A stretch of 64,000 nucleotides of DNA, taken from the NCBI GenBank assembly GCA_021234155.1, contig JAJEKV010000047.1, positions 3,214,494 through 3,278,493 of the forward strand. The letters run 5' to 3'. The stretch comes from Isoetes taiwanensis. Taxonomy: Eukaryota; Streptophyta; Lycopodiopsida; Isoetales; Isoetaceae. Within the stretch, counting starts at the first letter, position 1; each line of letters starts with the position of its first letter. The position numbers were made by a program, and so were the translations under genes. Of the stretch, positions 11,387 through 21,590 are shown piece by piece. The notes beneath the pieces were generated by a model, which searched no databases, was not told the origin of the DNA, and worked only from the letters and a program-made list of their open reading frames with translations.

Positions 11387-11746
11387 TCAAGGTCCGGAAG
11401 TAGTGGATCCAAGACAAATAAAGGAAGACGGTCCTTGCAAGACGTAAAACCTCTCTAACCTTGGTTCCGGCACTTTCAATCTTTGTTGTGTATGCTTCCC
11501 CGGGCCGACGGCCAGATTAAGCTCCTCGATTTTTGTCTGCTCAAGTTCTGGTAATAGGTCCTTCAGCTCAGCCTCTGTATCTTGGCATATAGCCCGAATA
11601 CCGTCTGCACGACTTGGTTTATCCTTAATCATTCCTTCCCATTTTTTTAAATCTTTATTCATCTTCTCGGTCTGGAACTCAAGTTGCTGAACCTTCATTT
11701 GTAGCACCTGCAGGCTTTGATCACAAGTTTGCAACCTTGCCTTACA
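11387..11746 (-). CDS. Coiled-coil exon of an unrecognised gene
   Basis: On the minus strand, an acceptor-like AAATTTCAG is followed at 11746 by a frame reading CKARLQTCDQSLQVLQMKVQ, then EKMNKDLKKWEGMIKDK and DTEAELKDLLPELEQTKIEE. Heptad-like spacing of Leu/Met/Ile suggests a coiled coil of about 75 residues. The last ~35 residues lose the pattern and the frame ends at 11387, so the true exon end is probably earlier. The sequence beyond the acceptor is the GAATCTTAG minisatellite, which would lie in the intron. Orientation matches the Ulp1-type exon, and the two could belong to one gene, but no splice evidence links them. Confidence 0.4.
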   Translation of the reverse strand, partial: CKARLQTCDQSLQVLQMKVQQLEFQTEKMNKDLKKWEGMIKDKPSRADGIRAICQDTEAELKDLLPELEQTKIEELNLAVGPGKHTQQRLKVPEPRLERFYVLQGPSSFICLGSTTSGP

Positions 11747-11750
11747 CTGA

Positions 11751-12500
11751 AATTTTTGAGAATCTAGGGGAATCTTGATGGAATCTTAGAGAGTCTAAGA
11801 GAATCTTCATAGAATCTTGGGGAATCTAGGAGAATCTTCATAGAATCTTAGGGAACCTAGAGGAATCATGGGATAATATTTGGGAATCTAGGGGAATCTT
11901 AGAGAGTCTTAAGACAATCTATGGAAATTGTCATAAAATCTTTAAAAATCTATAGGAATTTAGATAGAATCTTGAAAAATCTAAGGGAATCTTAATAACG
12001 TCTAGGGGAATCTCCATATAATCTTAAGAATCTAGGGGAATCTTTGTAGAATCTTAGGGAATCTAAGGGTATCTACAAAATTCTTGGTGCAATTTTGGAA
12101 AATGTAGTGGAATTTTCATAGGATCTTAGAATCTACAGGAATCTCAAGAGAATCTTAGGGATTGGGAAGTCTAGGGGAATCTTCATAGAATTTAAGGGAG
12201 CTAGAGGAATCTCAAGAGAATCTATATGAATCTCAAGCGGTCCTTTGGGAATCTAGGGGAATATTCCAAAAATCTTTGAGAATTTAAAGTAATCTTGATG
12301 GAATCTTAAAGAATCTAGGAGAATCTTCATAGAATCTTAGAGAATCTAGAGGAATCTTGGGGTATTCTTTTGGAATCTAGGGGAATCTAAAGGAATATTC
12401 ATAAAATCTTTAAAAATCTATGGGAATCTAGATGGAATCTTGGAGGATCTTAATAAAATCTAAGGATGTAGAATCTTAAGAATCTAGGGAATCTATACAT
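11751..12500. repeat. GAATCT minisatellite, unit about 30-32 bp
   Basis: Diverged tandem copies of a unit such as AATCTAGGGGAATCTTCATA followed by GAATCTTAGGG. Roughly two dozen copies fill ~750 bp between the coiled-coil exon (minus strand) and the methyltransferase-like ORF (plus strand). Confidence 0.85.
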
Positions 12501-12602
12501 TTTCGTTTCATCCCATTTTATTTTATCCCGTTGATAGTACAAAAACTTGTATATATATATTTGTAGTATTTTACAGGTAAACCCAAGTTCTCTTGGGCAG
12601 CA

Positions 12603-13490
12603 ATGGATGGTGACTTCGTCCATAAGAGCCAGGCAAAGACATCGTATATTTACGCAATGGTGAAGGAGTTGGTTCCACTGGACGGTTGTGTCCTTGATTT
12701 TTTCTCGGCCGGCACAGCTTCGAGAGTTTCTCTGATGAAAAGAAAACACAGTGTTTCCTTATGTCGTTTTCTCAGATCTTTCTTTGAAACTTTAGAAAAG
12801 ATGACACGGCCTGCAAAAGAAGAGGAAGAAGAAAATGCAATGCCAGATAAGCCAAGCAGTTCAGATATGCCAAACATCAAAATAACTCAGGAGACAGATC
12901 TTAGCAAGATGGATCAAATACTGGATGCTCTGGATCAGAAACGTTTCGAAGAGAGGTTACAAGAAACCAGGGCACTGCTAGAACAAACAGAAAAAGCAAC
13001 TGCTGAGCTCGATCCACAGTTCAAAAAGATGGAGGCACTGAACAAAAATTTTGAGAAGATCCTGCCAGTGATAACAGGTTTTGTAGAAAAACCACTTCAT
13101 AATTTCGAATACATTGGAATGTCTGGTGGCGCATCTGGAAGTGGTAGACTAGATGGCGATCATTCACCAAAGAGACAGAAGTTGGTTCGCTCTACAGAAT
13201 ACTCTATGGCATTGGCGGATGAATTGTTGGATAGTTCGCAGATCTCAGGGCGTGTGCAAGAGATAGCTGTCGCAATGGATGTGGATATCCCGAATACTAT
13301 AGGATATACAGAAATGGATACATCACAGACCATTGCAGCAAGAAATCAAGACGTTAGAAGAATAGCAGCGGAGCTTGGCGTAGATGTAGAGTCTAGTGCA
13401 AGAAACTCAGTGAAAATGTCAATTCATAATTATTTTTTTGTAATTATACTTTTCGGAAAATACATGCCTTATGTTATGTGCCAATTTTGA
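12603..13490 (+). CDS. ORF with N-terminal DNA-methyltransferase-like motif and coiled coil
   Basis: The 295-aa frame begins MDGDFVHKSQAKTSYIYAMV and then reads KELVPLDGCVLDFFSAGTAS, RVSLMKRKHSVSL. This matches the order of the C-terminal end of N4/N6-type DNA methyltransferases: a KP-like element, a (V/I)LDxFxGxGT AdoMet-binding motif I, and a following R-x-(C/V)-VS-E-like strand. The glycine positions are partly changed (FSAGTAS), so activity is doubtful. Only this short piece of the fold is present; the catalytic DPPY-like motif is not seen. Residues ~65-150 are acidic and coiled-coil-like (EERLQETRALLEQTEKATAE), followed by a basic PKRQKLVRS patch. The frame ends at 13490 in AT-rich sequence, probably past a splice site. 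The function is unknown and the methyltransferase relation is inferred from one motif region. Confidence 0.45.
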   Translation: MDGDFVHKSQAKTSYIYAMVKELVPLDGCVLDFFSAGTASRVSLMKRKHSVSLCRFLRSFFETLEKMTRPAKEEEEENAMPDKPSSSDMPNIKITQETDLSKMDQILDALDQKRFEERLQETRALLEQTEKATAELDPQFKKMEALNKNFEKILPVITGFVEKPLHNFEYIGMSGGASGSGRLDGDHSPKRQKLVRSTEYSMALADELLDSSQISGRVQEIAVAMDVDIPNTIGYTEMDTSQTIAARNQDVRRIAAELGVDVESSARNSVKMSIHNYFFVIILFGKYMPYVMCQF

Positions 13491-14650
13491 TGAAATTATT
13501 TGTCTAAAAGATCGCAACCGCGATTATTCCGACAAGATTTGCCTTTTATTTAGATTGATATTAGTTAATTGTAAGCAGTGAATTCTTTATATTTTGCCTT
13601 GCTTTCTTGTCCAAACTTTCGCCATGGCGATCTTTGGGAGCATTAGTGATGCTTTTCGAATCCCATATTTAATGTTCTGACACCTAGAGGCTATAAGTGT
13701 ACAGATTATTTTTGGCGATTATAATTTCTTTAAGCTGATTTACTAATTATTAACGCTTCATTCTGCTTGCATACAACCATGTTCTAGTTTGCCTGAGATG
13801 ATACCTATTTCATTGTCAAACGAGAAAATGAAATTTTTCTAATTAATAAAATCTTGCTTAATATTGATGAGTTATCTTCTAGTAACGTGGATTGCTAGCA
13901 GAGCAACCTGTGTTGAGGAGATCAAAGAGATTTACAGCTCAAGAAAGAAAGAAAGATTATATTAAGAGACCACTTGGGTCTCTGAGACCAAATATACACC
14001 AATCATGTACGACTAGGGGCGCATTTGCAGCCTCCTGGAGATGTTGCATAAAGTGAAATAAAGAAAAACTAGAATCATGAAACTTTTGACTTCTTCTTGG
14101 TCACTGGCTCGAAGTACGATGTGATGTCAGACTTATTGTCTCTTTTAAAGGACTGCTTGTGTTTTTCCTTTACTGTCCTTTTTCTTCTTCTAGACACTTT
14201 CATGGTACCCCTTTTGAGATTGGATGAGATGGTCCAGGAAAATGACTTCTGTTTACTATCATTATCACCTTCAATGAGAAAGAGAGTGATCTGCCTTTGT
14301 ATAGGACCATTTTCCTATCCCGCTCGTTTCCCAGCCTATTCCTTCACAGATTTCTTGTATGTACAGTCATTTGGTGAAGAAAAAGAGCTATGCATTTCTG
14401 GTCCCCATATCGGACCAGTTTTGAGAGGGAGGAGGTTCCCGAAACAGGCAATGGAATCTGCCCCATATTTCATAATAGACTGGCCATGCAGAGATGAAAT
14501 GTTCTTTCAGACTCGAATACATTCAACTGACATAATCTGCAGATCCTCTTTGAGCGCTTGACCTTGGGTCTACTCGCACGGCCAGCCTATGCTTTGACGA
14601 TCAAACTAAAATTTGTTTCAACCTATTGCATGACTTTACATATGTCAGGC
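13491..14650. other. Mostly non-coding, one possible exon
   Basis: At 13899-14056 (+) a frame reads AEQPVLRRSKRFTAQERKKD and ends in a TGA. It resembles a basic C-terminal exon and could continue the preceding methyltransferase-like gene, with low confidence. On the minus strand near 14200-14095 a frame with stops reads KRDNKSDITSYFEPVTKKK, a PIP-box-like ending in a degraded context. Nothing else is supported. Confidence 0.3.
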
Positions 14651-16079
14651 ATTCATATGCATTACTTTTTTTAATTGAAGGCTGAAGTATATATTAAGTC
14701 CGTATAGTAAAAGTACAAAGTACATGAAAAGCTATTAAAAGCTTTTTTTTAGAGAGTAACCTTTAGGAAAGGGTAGGTTAGTGACCCTGATAAAACCAAA
14801 CTATCCAAAATCAAAAGTAGAGATAAAAAGTTTTTGGCAGTTTCAAACAGATATATCAGTTGTGTTTGGGGTATCCAAGTGATCAGTGTTCACCGAATAT
14901 CTTCTTTTCTTAGGCTCCCTCTTCGAATGATCCTTCATTCCCATTCCCTTGTTAGCCACAATGAATAGGCAATAAGGGCATTTGCACATATGGGCCTTTC
15001 CTGGATTGAACCTGTCTTTCTTGTCTTTTGCAGTGCACAGATTGTATCTTTTCTCATCAAGATAGGAGGTGCAGGCACAATTGCATTGACAATCATCCCC
15101 GTGCTCGTTGGTTACTTCGACTCCAAACTGTGTGAGCCATAGCGCATTCGCATGGAGATTCATCCTCCACCTCAGCCTCTTAAACATGATCAGAGTATTA
15201 CCTGCAAACAAAGGGAAAACCAGCATTAAATAAAGGAATTGAGTCTTAATTCTGATTCCGAATACTTCCAAAACCCAATTTATATCATATTGGGCCTGCT
15301 TAATAATGGCTTTGGGCCAAATGATTTCCTCCTTGAAAATCAAGGTATTTCTTCCTTTCCACATTCTCCAAAGGAGAATGTATGTCCTCCATTCGACTGG
15401 GTTCTCAGGGAAGAAGAGCTCTACAGTTTGCATATTGGCCAAGCCAGGGATATTCAGCTCAGTTTCTGCAAGCTCCAGAGTCCATTCTGCCCATAAACAA
15501 TTTTTAAAAAGATGTGCTTCATCTTCCTAATCCAAATGTCAGAATTAGACATGTTAAGCCTCCATCTTTTTCTGTTGGTAGCTAAAGCTTTGTGCCAAAG
15601 TTGCCACATAAAGGCCTTGATTTTTGGGTGGATTGGACTTTTCCACATAAAGGTCAAGTTCCTTAAAGCTCTATTAGGATCAATATTCCATTTCCTGTGA
15701 ATGGATATTTCTTGGCCCCTGTTAAGATACCTGTAGGCCAGGTTTACTCTGTAACCACAGAAACCATTAATATGCCAAAATATATCCGTATCATGCCATT
15801 CTCCGACTGCCAATCTCTGAGAGATGCTGTTAAAAAGCTGCCTGGAATCATCTCCTAGATTTGCAAGGCTGGAGTCCTGATAAACAAAATCATCAGTAAT
15901 ATCCCTTATATAAATTATTCCACTATTGGTCCATTGCTTGGCTAACTTGGGGAAGTTAGTAGCAAGACAAATATTAGGGTCATCTAAAATGAGAGAAGGA
16001 CTCCAGAAAATAAGTTGGTCTTGTGAAAGTCCTTCTTTCCAAGTGTACATACCTTTTACCTTTAATTCATATGCATTAC
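14651..16079 (-). mobile_element. 5'-truncated LINE (non-LTR) insertion with 15-bp target duplication
   Basis: The direct repeat ATTCATATGCATTAC is present at 14651-14665 and 16065-16079. The left copy is followed directly by T7 (14666-14672), which is the poly-A tail of a minus-strand element. The insert is 14666-16064, 1,399 bp. Its coding sequence starts inside the C-terminal reverse-transcriptase region, so the element is 5'-truncated, as expected for target-primed reverse transcription. Orientation, tail and target duplication agree with each other. Confidence 0.85.
14843..16050 (-). pseudogene. LINE ORF2 C-terminal part (zf-RVT region) with Cys-rich extension
   Basis: The first frame (16050-15454) carries DIFWHINGFCGYRVNLAYRY and FMWKSPIHPKIKAFMWQLWH, typical of the zinc-binding region after a LINE reverse transcriptase. 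A frameshift near 15510 joins it to a second frame containing EAHLFKNCLWAEW and RMWKGRNTLIFKEE, the usual segment after zf-RVT. The expected first Cys pair is lost at the frameshift. The second frame then continues into a Cys-rich stretch, HGDDCQCNCACTSYLDEKRY and AHMCKCPYCLFIVANKGM, with a basic tail, ending at 14843. That Cys-rich end is not typical of plant LINEs, which usually end in an RNase H region or stop earlier. The product would be inactive. Confidence 0.7.
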
Positions 16080-18616
16080 ATTAGTTAGTTTCAGTTTCAA
16101 CTATTAATCTAATAAGAATTACAGGTCATCTAGAAAAGTTTTCTTCTTAGGTCCTATGAGCCATTTTCTCTTAAGGAAAGGAATTCAAGTTTTCCTTTCC
16201 ATGCCATGTCAAATCTATAACCTGGGAGTGTGTTTGCAGATAGACGGAATAAGATGGAGAGCAAACAATTATCATCGTGAATATTCTGTATGGAGCAGAT
16301 ATATATAGGAGAAGCTAAATATGACATTTATTGATACTGGATTAGAACATTTGACAAAGTCTTGGAAATCTCTTATGATTAAACAACTTGATCCCTTATG
16401 CAGACATGCACAGAACACACGCTTTGGCAAAGGGCGAGCCCTATGGTAGTCTGCAACTAGAGTTTAATATGTGGGTAATTTTGGACCATGGCACAGCTTT
16501 TCACACATCTGGTGCAACAGCAGATTGAACAACAACCCAACTTATCGATCATCCAAGAAGGGGGATAAAAGACGAGAGAATTAATGCTTTGAGAAAGCTT
16601 TTGAAAAGAAAAAGTGGGAAAAGAGGTGATGAAGATGTAGGAGAGCATCGTCCTGCACGTGTTGAGCCTATTAAGGATGGGAAGGAGCCTACTAAGGATG
16701 GCACTTCTCTTACGAAAGAAGACATACAAGGAGAATGAACTGGCATGCGAAAATGCAACAGGAAAGAGAAAAGGCACTTCTAAGAAAGCTCAGGAAGCAC
16801 AAGAAGAGTAATATTGCATGTAATCAATCGAAACGACCTAGAGAAGAATCGAAGTCTGACGAAGCTAAAACTGCTACACAAGATACTCAGAAAGATGGTA
16901 GTTTAAAGAAGGGACTTGCCACCACAAGTAATCTAAAAGGTAGTAATTGGAGCACTTTGGAGAAGGGATTATACGAGAAAGGACTCCAAATTTTTGGTAG
17001 AAATAAGTATATTTTTTAGTTAACTTGTGCTTCTCTATCAATTGGTAAGTGGCTTTTTGATCAAAATATACGCTTTAGATATTATAAAAATAATTCTTGC
17101 TAAGTTTTGAGCGAGGAAAATGGTCATGTTTAGGAAACCAATTCATTATACTAGAATGAGACCTTTTTTGTTGATTAGTTTTATTATTGAATGTTATTAT
17201 CGAAGTGGCTAATTTTAATTTTCCATAATGATAAATCTAATACAGCTGTATGATTGCTCGGAACCTGCTAAGAGGATTGAGAAGTGCTATATAGAACTTG
17301 GAGAATATATGTATGCACATGAGGCTGCTAGCCTCTATATAGCGACCGACAGGTCAAAATTGCATATTGTGTAACCGGGAAGTCGAAGTTTGGAGAATTG
17401 ATGAGTGAGATACAAGAGTCTGTTAGCAATTGTTTGGACTGTCTTTTGCACGAGTAGTCTAATAGTACTAGCTAGTGATTGAGTGTTGCTCTCTACATGT
17501 GTAGGAACTAGACATTCAGTCAAGATCTAGGATTTACAATGGCCGAAGGAGAGGAAGGGTTCGTACGTTGAAATATACTTGGAAATCAGCTCAGGCAATC
17601 CATTGATCAAGAAGAGAGTGGCAGATAGCAAAGACCAGCCTTGCAAGCAATTTATCCCATGCTTGTGCCTGTTTATATGTGAAAAACAATGCTCATGTTT
17701 ACGGAATGGCACATGTTATGAAAAATATTGTGGGTAAGAACCCAGTTATAGGGAGCATTTTTTATCCCATGGTATTCCAACACCATTTATTCTTTTGTGG
17801 CTTGTTATAGTTGTTCGAATGGATGCAAGAAGTGCTTCAGAGGATGCCGTTGTGTTAAGAGTCAGTGTTGCAGCAGACAGTGTCCCTGCTTTGCTACTGG
17901 CAGGGAGTGTGATCCAGATGTTTGCAAAAATTTCTGGGTTCGGTAAGATTCTTATCTTATTACATATTGTTATTTCAGACTACATTGAAGTGTGGAAAAA
18001 TAATGGTGAATAAAGCTTATATGTTAGATGTAATTTACTGTTGATTCTCTACATGTATAGATGTGGAGATGGGATGTTGGGACATCCTCCCCGCGAGGTG
18101 AAGATTATCAATGCCATAACATGAAGTTGCTTTTGAAGCAGCAATGGAAGGTATTGTGTGTTGTTTTGTAAGCAGAAACACATATAGCAACTCTATGGTA
18201 GGAAAGAAATGGTGATCCATAGGGGAACCTACATCGGAGATGTTTTAGAATCTTATTATTCTATTTTATCAGTGAAAGTTCCATGATCATGTTTCAGATG
18301 TAGTAATTATCTCCAGGTTCTTTTGGGAAGATCTGATGTTGCTGGATGGGGAGCATTTCTGAAGGTAAAACTCGGATTTTGCTTTGATTAATTTTTAGTT
18401 TCTAATGTGCATTTATTGCAAGTAGAGCCCAGTCAATAAACATGAATATCTTGGAGAGTATATTGGAGAACTTATATCGCATCGAGAAGCCGATAAATGT
18501 GATTCTTCTCTTTAATCTTAATGACCATGTTCGAAAGATTTCATCATTTAGGATACTGTTGCAGAAGATTGTACTTCTTATTTGTGTGCTTGTTGATGCA
18601 GTATGCATGTTGCAAA

Positions 18617-18762
18617 GGTGATAAACTCAAATTTGCAAATCATTCTCCAAATCCAAATTGCTATGGAAAGGTAATAAATATGTTTATTAGGTGATAAACT
18701 CAAATTTGCAAATCATTCTCCAAATCCAAGTTGCTATGCAAAGGTAATAAATATGTTTATTA
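18617..18762. repeat. 73-bp tandem duplication across a SET exon end
   Basis: Two copies of GGTGATAAACTCAAATTTGC onward, starting at 18617 and 18690, each include the NHSPNPNCY codons and the GTAATAAAT donor region. The second copy has AGT for AAT (Ser for Asn) and CAAAG for GAAAG. Confidence 0.85.
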
Positions 18763-18787
18763 GATGCTGAAAAACTTTAGACTATGT

Positions 18788-18913
18788 GCTTTAATGTTTT
18801 GTTTTTATTGGTGAGGTCATTATGGTTGATGGAGACCTTAGTAGGTATATTTGCTTTAATGTTTTGTTTTTATTGGTCAAGTCATTATGGTTGATGGAGA
18901 CCACAGTAGGTAT
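18788..18913. repeat. 65-bp tandem duplication across the last SET exon start
   Basis: The segment GCTTTAATGTTTTGTTTTTA to GTAGGTATA is present at 18788 and again at 18853. Each copy carries the acceptor side and the VIMVDGD codons. Only the second continues into the rest of the exon. Confidence 0.85.
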
Positions 18914-19194
18914 ACTTGCGAAAGAAAAAATAGAAGGTTGGAGAAGAGCTATTCTATGATTATCGTTATGATCTTCACCATGCCCCAGTATGGGCCCGAA
19001 AACCAGAAGATGGCCCAAATCATGATGATGTGGGCAATAGCTCAGGTCGGGTTCAAAAGACTGCATAACATTATGGATCAAAAAATATTATAAAGATGGC
19101 AATTTCTATATAATTCTCCATAACTAGTCTCACATAGTGTGGATTTGATTTAAGCCACTTCACCCTCGGGCCATGAGGGCAACCTTCCGTGCGC

Positions 19195-19400
19195 AACACC
19201 TTGTTATTATTTGAGAAAGATGATGTTGATAGGACAGACCAGTTAAGCACCTTGTTATTTTGAGAAAGATGGTGTTGATAAGACACACCAGTTAAACTGA
19301 GAAAGATGATGTTGATAGGACAGACCAGTTGAACTGTGCACGTGGAAACTGAGAAAGATGATGTTGATAGGATTGACCAGTTGAATTGTGCAGGTGGAAG
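19195..19400. repeat. GAGAAAGATGATGTTGATAGG short tandem units
   Basis: Four imperfect copies of a 45-60 bp unit with GAGAAAGATGATGTTGATAG and GACCAGTTGAA. Spacing varies. No coding role is seen. Confidence 0.7.
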
Positions 19401-19479
19401 CATGGAATAATTTAAGGGCTAAACTTAGCTATTTGGCGATTTTTTAGCACATTTTCAAAATAATTTGGCTAAAGTAATT

Positions 19480-20010
19480 GGAAAAAATTGGGAAAAAAAT
19501 AATAATTTTAGCTTAACTTTTTTCGGGACTGCACCAACCTTGGAGCTCTTTAGCCAAACGCCAGAAAGTAAGAGAGTGAAATTTTGTATTGTTTAGCTAA
19601 ACCATAGAAACTTTTAGAATGGATTTCGGGCCAGTTTAGCTAACATCATTCTAATTTATATGAAATATAGGATTAGTAGTTTAGTTTCTAGCATTATGAA
19701 TTAATTTGAGTCCTAGACTTTGCTAGTTAGCATTATTTTAGAATATTTTCACAAAGAAAATGACCAAAATAAATAGAATATATTGAGAAAAAGTATAGTA
19801 ATTTGGCTTAATATTTTCCGTTGGTCATACCATAGAAATTTTTGGGTTGATGTTTGGGTTAGTTTAGCTAAATGCTAGAAAGTATGAGAGGAAAAATGTG
19901 TCGAGTTTAGCTAAACCACAGAAAGTTTTGGGATTAATATCGAGCAAGTTTAGCTAAAGTCATTCTGGCTAATAAGAAATATGCGATTAGTAATTTATTC
20001 TCTGGGTGGA
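19480..20010. repeat. Diverged direct duplication of a TTTAGCTAAA-rich unit
   Basis: Two copies of a ~230-bp AT-rich unit, at about 19480-19700 and 19780-20000. Both carry a GAAAAA(N)ATAGTAAT-type start, CCATAGAAA/CACAGAAAGTTTT, and an AGTTTAGCTAA near GTCATTCT. They have diverged strongly, so the duplication is old. Confidence 0.6.
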
Positions 20011-20184
20011 AGTACACAACATCAGGACATATATAGTCAAAATTGTTGAACATAGTGATCTGGCATCCAACAGGGATGCAGATCTCGGAAGTGCCAGCAG
20101 AGCAATGCGGGTGAAACGCCATCAGACATACCGCTTCATATCGCTCAAATTATATACGCCCGAATCTGGTTAGACTCCCAAGAC

Positions 20185-20278
20185 TGGAAACCTCCCCAAT
20201 TTTCCATTATGGAAACCTCCCCAGCTTTCCGCGGAAGCTTGGGGAGGTTTCCATATTGGAAAATTGGGGAGGTTTCCA
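20185..20278. repeat. 94-bp fold-back of the GGAAACCTCCCC family
   Basis: An almost perfect hairpin: two forward units TGGAAACCTCCCCAATTTTC and TGGAAACCTCCCCAGCTTTC, then a CGCG centre, then their complements with GGGGAGGTTTCCA. It is related to the arrays at 22226 and 22431. Confidence 0.9.
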
Positions 20279-21019
20279 ATGAGATTAAAATTTTTTGATC
20301 AACGAGATCATAAATGCCAGAATTTAATATGAACGGCGAGATTGAGCGCTTTCCTGATTTCGTAGATGCATTTTCGATCTTCTGGAGCTCCTTTTCTGTG
20401 GCACAACAGAAGCGCGAAAAACTCAAGTGATTCAAGTGAGGCCCTGCCTTTGCCGGACTGGATTCGCAACTAGAAGAAAGGAATTGCAAGAAAAGGTCGG
20501 AATTGCTGAGAGAGATGAAAAGGTAGGGTATCGATGCTTATTTCTGCTGCTCCATCTTTGCCCGGAACTTCTTTGATTATGCTTTCGCTATTTCATATTC
20601 TTATTCTGAGATTTGGTCCCATGCATAGGCTCTGAAGCGGTTGCAAACGGATTGAAGGCTGTGATGGCAGAAAACTCTCAGGTCGATCAAACTATGAAAT
20701 AAGCTTCGGTTGCTCCAAGTGCTATTTCTAGCTCTGCTCCAAATAGAGCCCTTGATGCGAAAACCTCCGGATTGATGCGAAAATCAGAGCTTCCGATCCA
20801 GGTAATCTGATCACGTCAAACTTCCTTACAGATAGCAAGAAATAGCAATGCATGCCGAAAATCCATGTAAAAGTGCACACTCTAATCTGAATCTCTGAGA
20901 TACAGCGGGCTTTACTTTTTTATATGCTTTTCAAGATCTCATCTGACCTTCTTTTCCTCGATTCAAGATCAGACTGGCAGCCGTGATAGAAGGATCCTCC
21001 TCGATTTGCAATAGAAATC

Positions 21020-21590
21020 CTAGAAATATCCTCCTCGGTTTGCAATAGAAGGATCAGGAGAAGACTGCACTAGGCAGCTGCATTGGCCTGCTTTGGAGCA
21101 TACTCCATACGATCCACAAAAGTTAGGCAAACTGCAAGCGTCGTTCTGTGAAAAAATTTCATAATCTTTGTTCAAAGCTTTGCCATTCCAAAGATAATGC
21201 CTCAGGTTTCCATCTGAATTTAGCCTGAGCAATCTGACCTTGGGGATAGATCCAAACAATTTGACTATAATCTGAAGTCCCTTGAATGGTGAAAACCCAA
21301 TAAGGCAGAGGAGGATTCACATCAGTTGAATAAAGCACCACTCCTGAAGGCTCCACAACCAGAGAATAAGGAGCTAAAGTGCTTGAATTTGATGCTGTCA
21401 TCTTCCTCCCCTGTTTTAACCTCTGCCCAGGTAATAGGGTATTAGTTGGGTGATCAAAACTCTGCCATAGAACTGCTTTGCTTGAATTATAGACCAATAA
21501 ATTGCCAGATTCCGTCAATTCAAGAGCAGAGACAGTTCCTTTCACCGACCATACTACATTTGAGTTTCTTATATTTGCAGCTTACAAGTT
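21020..21590 (-). pseudogene. S-locus/G-type lectin receptor-like fragment
   Basis: On the minus strand a frame from about 21590 reads ANIRNSNVVWSVKG, SALELTESGNLLVYNSSKAV and LWQSFDHPTNTLLPGQRLKQ. These are hallmarks of the bulb-type (G-type) mannose-binding lectin domain of S-receptor-like proteins. After a frameshift between about 21160 and 21259 the other frame gives RLLRLNSDGNLRHYLW and NDACSLPNFCGSYGVCSKAG, the S-locus glycoprotein/EGF-like region. The frame ends at 21020 in QSSPDPSIANRGGYF. No signal peptide, membrane segment or kinase is present, so the copy is truncated at both ends. The family normally acts at the cell surface in recognition or signalling; this copy cannot. Confidence 0.75.

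Larger units (their letters stand above)
16735..19068 (+). pseudogene. Enhancer of zeste (CLF/SWN-type) H3K27 methyltransferase, unprocessed pseudogene
   Basis: Exon-like pieces in correct order match plant E(z) proteins, the catalytic subunit of Polycomb PRC2. 16735-17003: basic linker, then SNWSTLEKGLYEKGLQIFGR. 17246-17330: CMIARNLLRGLRSA. 17531-17733: LKYTWKSA, then PCKQFIPCLCLFICEKQCSC. 17811-17942: CXC domain CKKCFRGCRCVKSQCCSRQC to DPDVCKNFW. 18061-18150: CGDGMLGHPP. 18317-18364: VLLGRSDVAGWGAFLK. 18426-18540: SET HEYLGEYIGELISHREADK. 18602-18670: GDKLKFANHSPNPNCY. 18881-19068: VIMVDGDH to EELFYDYRYDLHHAPVWARK, then the stop. Many GT-AG borders survive, so this is not a retrocopy. Frameshifts lie near 17293, 17595, 18098, 18500 and in the last exon. 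The donor after FGRN lacks GT, and the NCW cysteine is Phe. The N-terminal half was not found upstream. Confidence 0.85.

Noticed and set aside
14097-14561. 154-aa plus-strand frame with hydrophobic segments
   Set aside because: No domain, and the opposite strand has a more protein-like but stop-broken reading. Neither is firm enough to call a gene.
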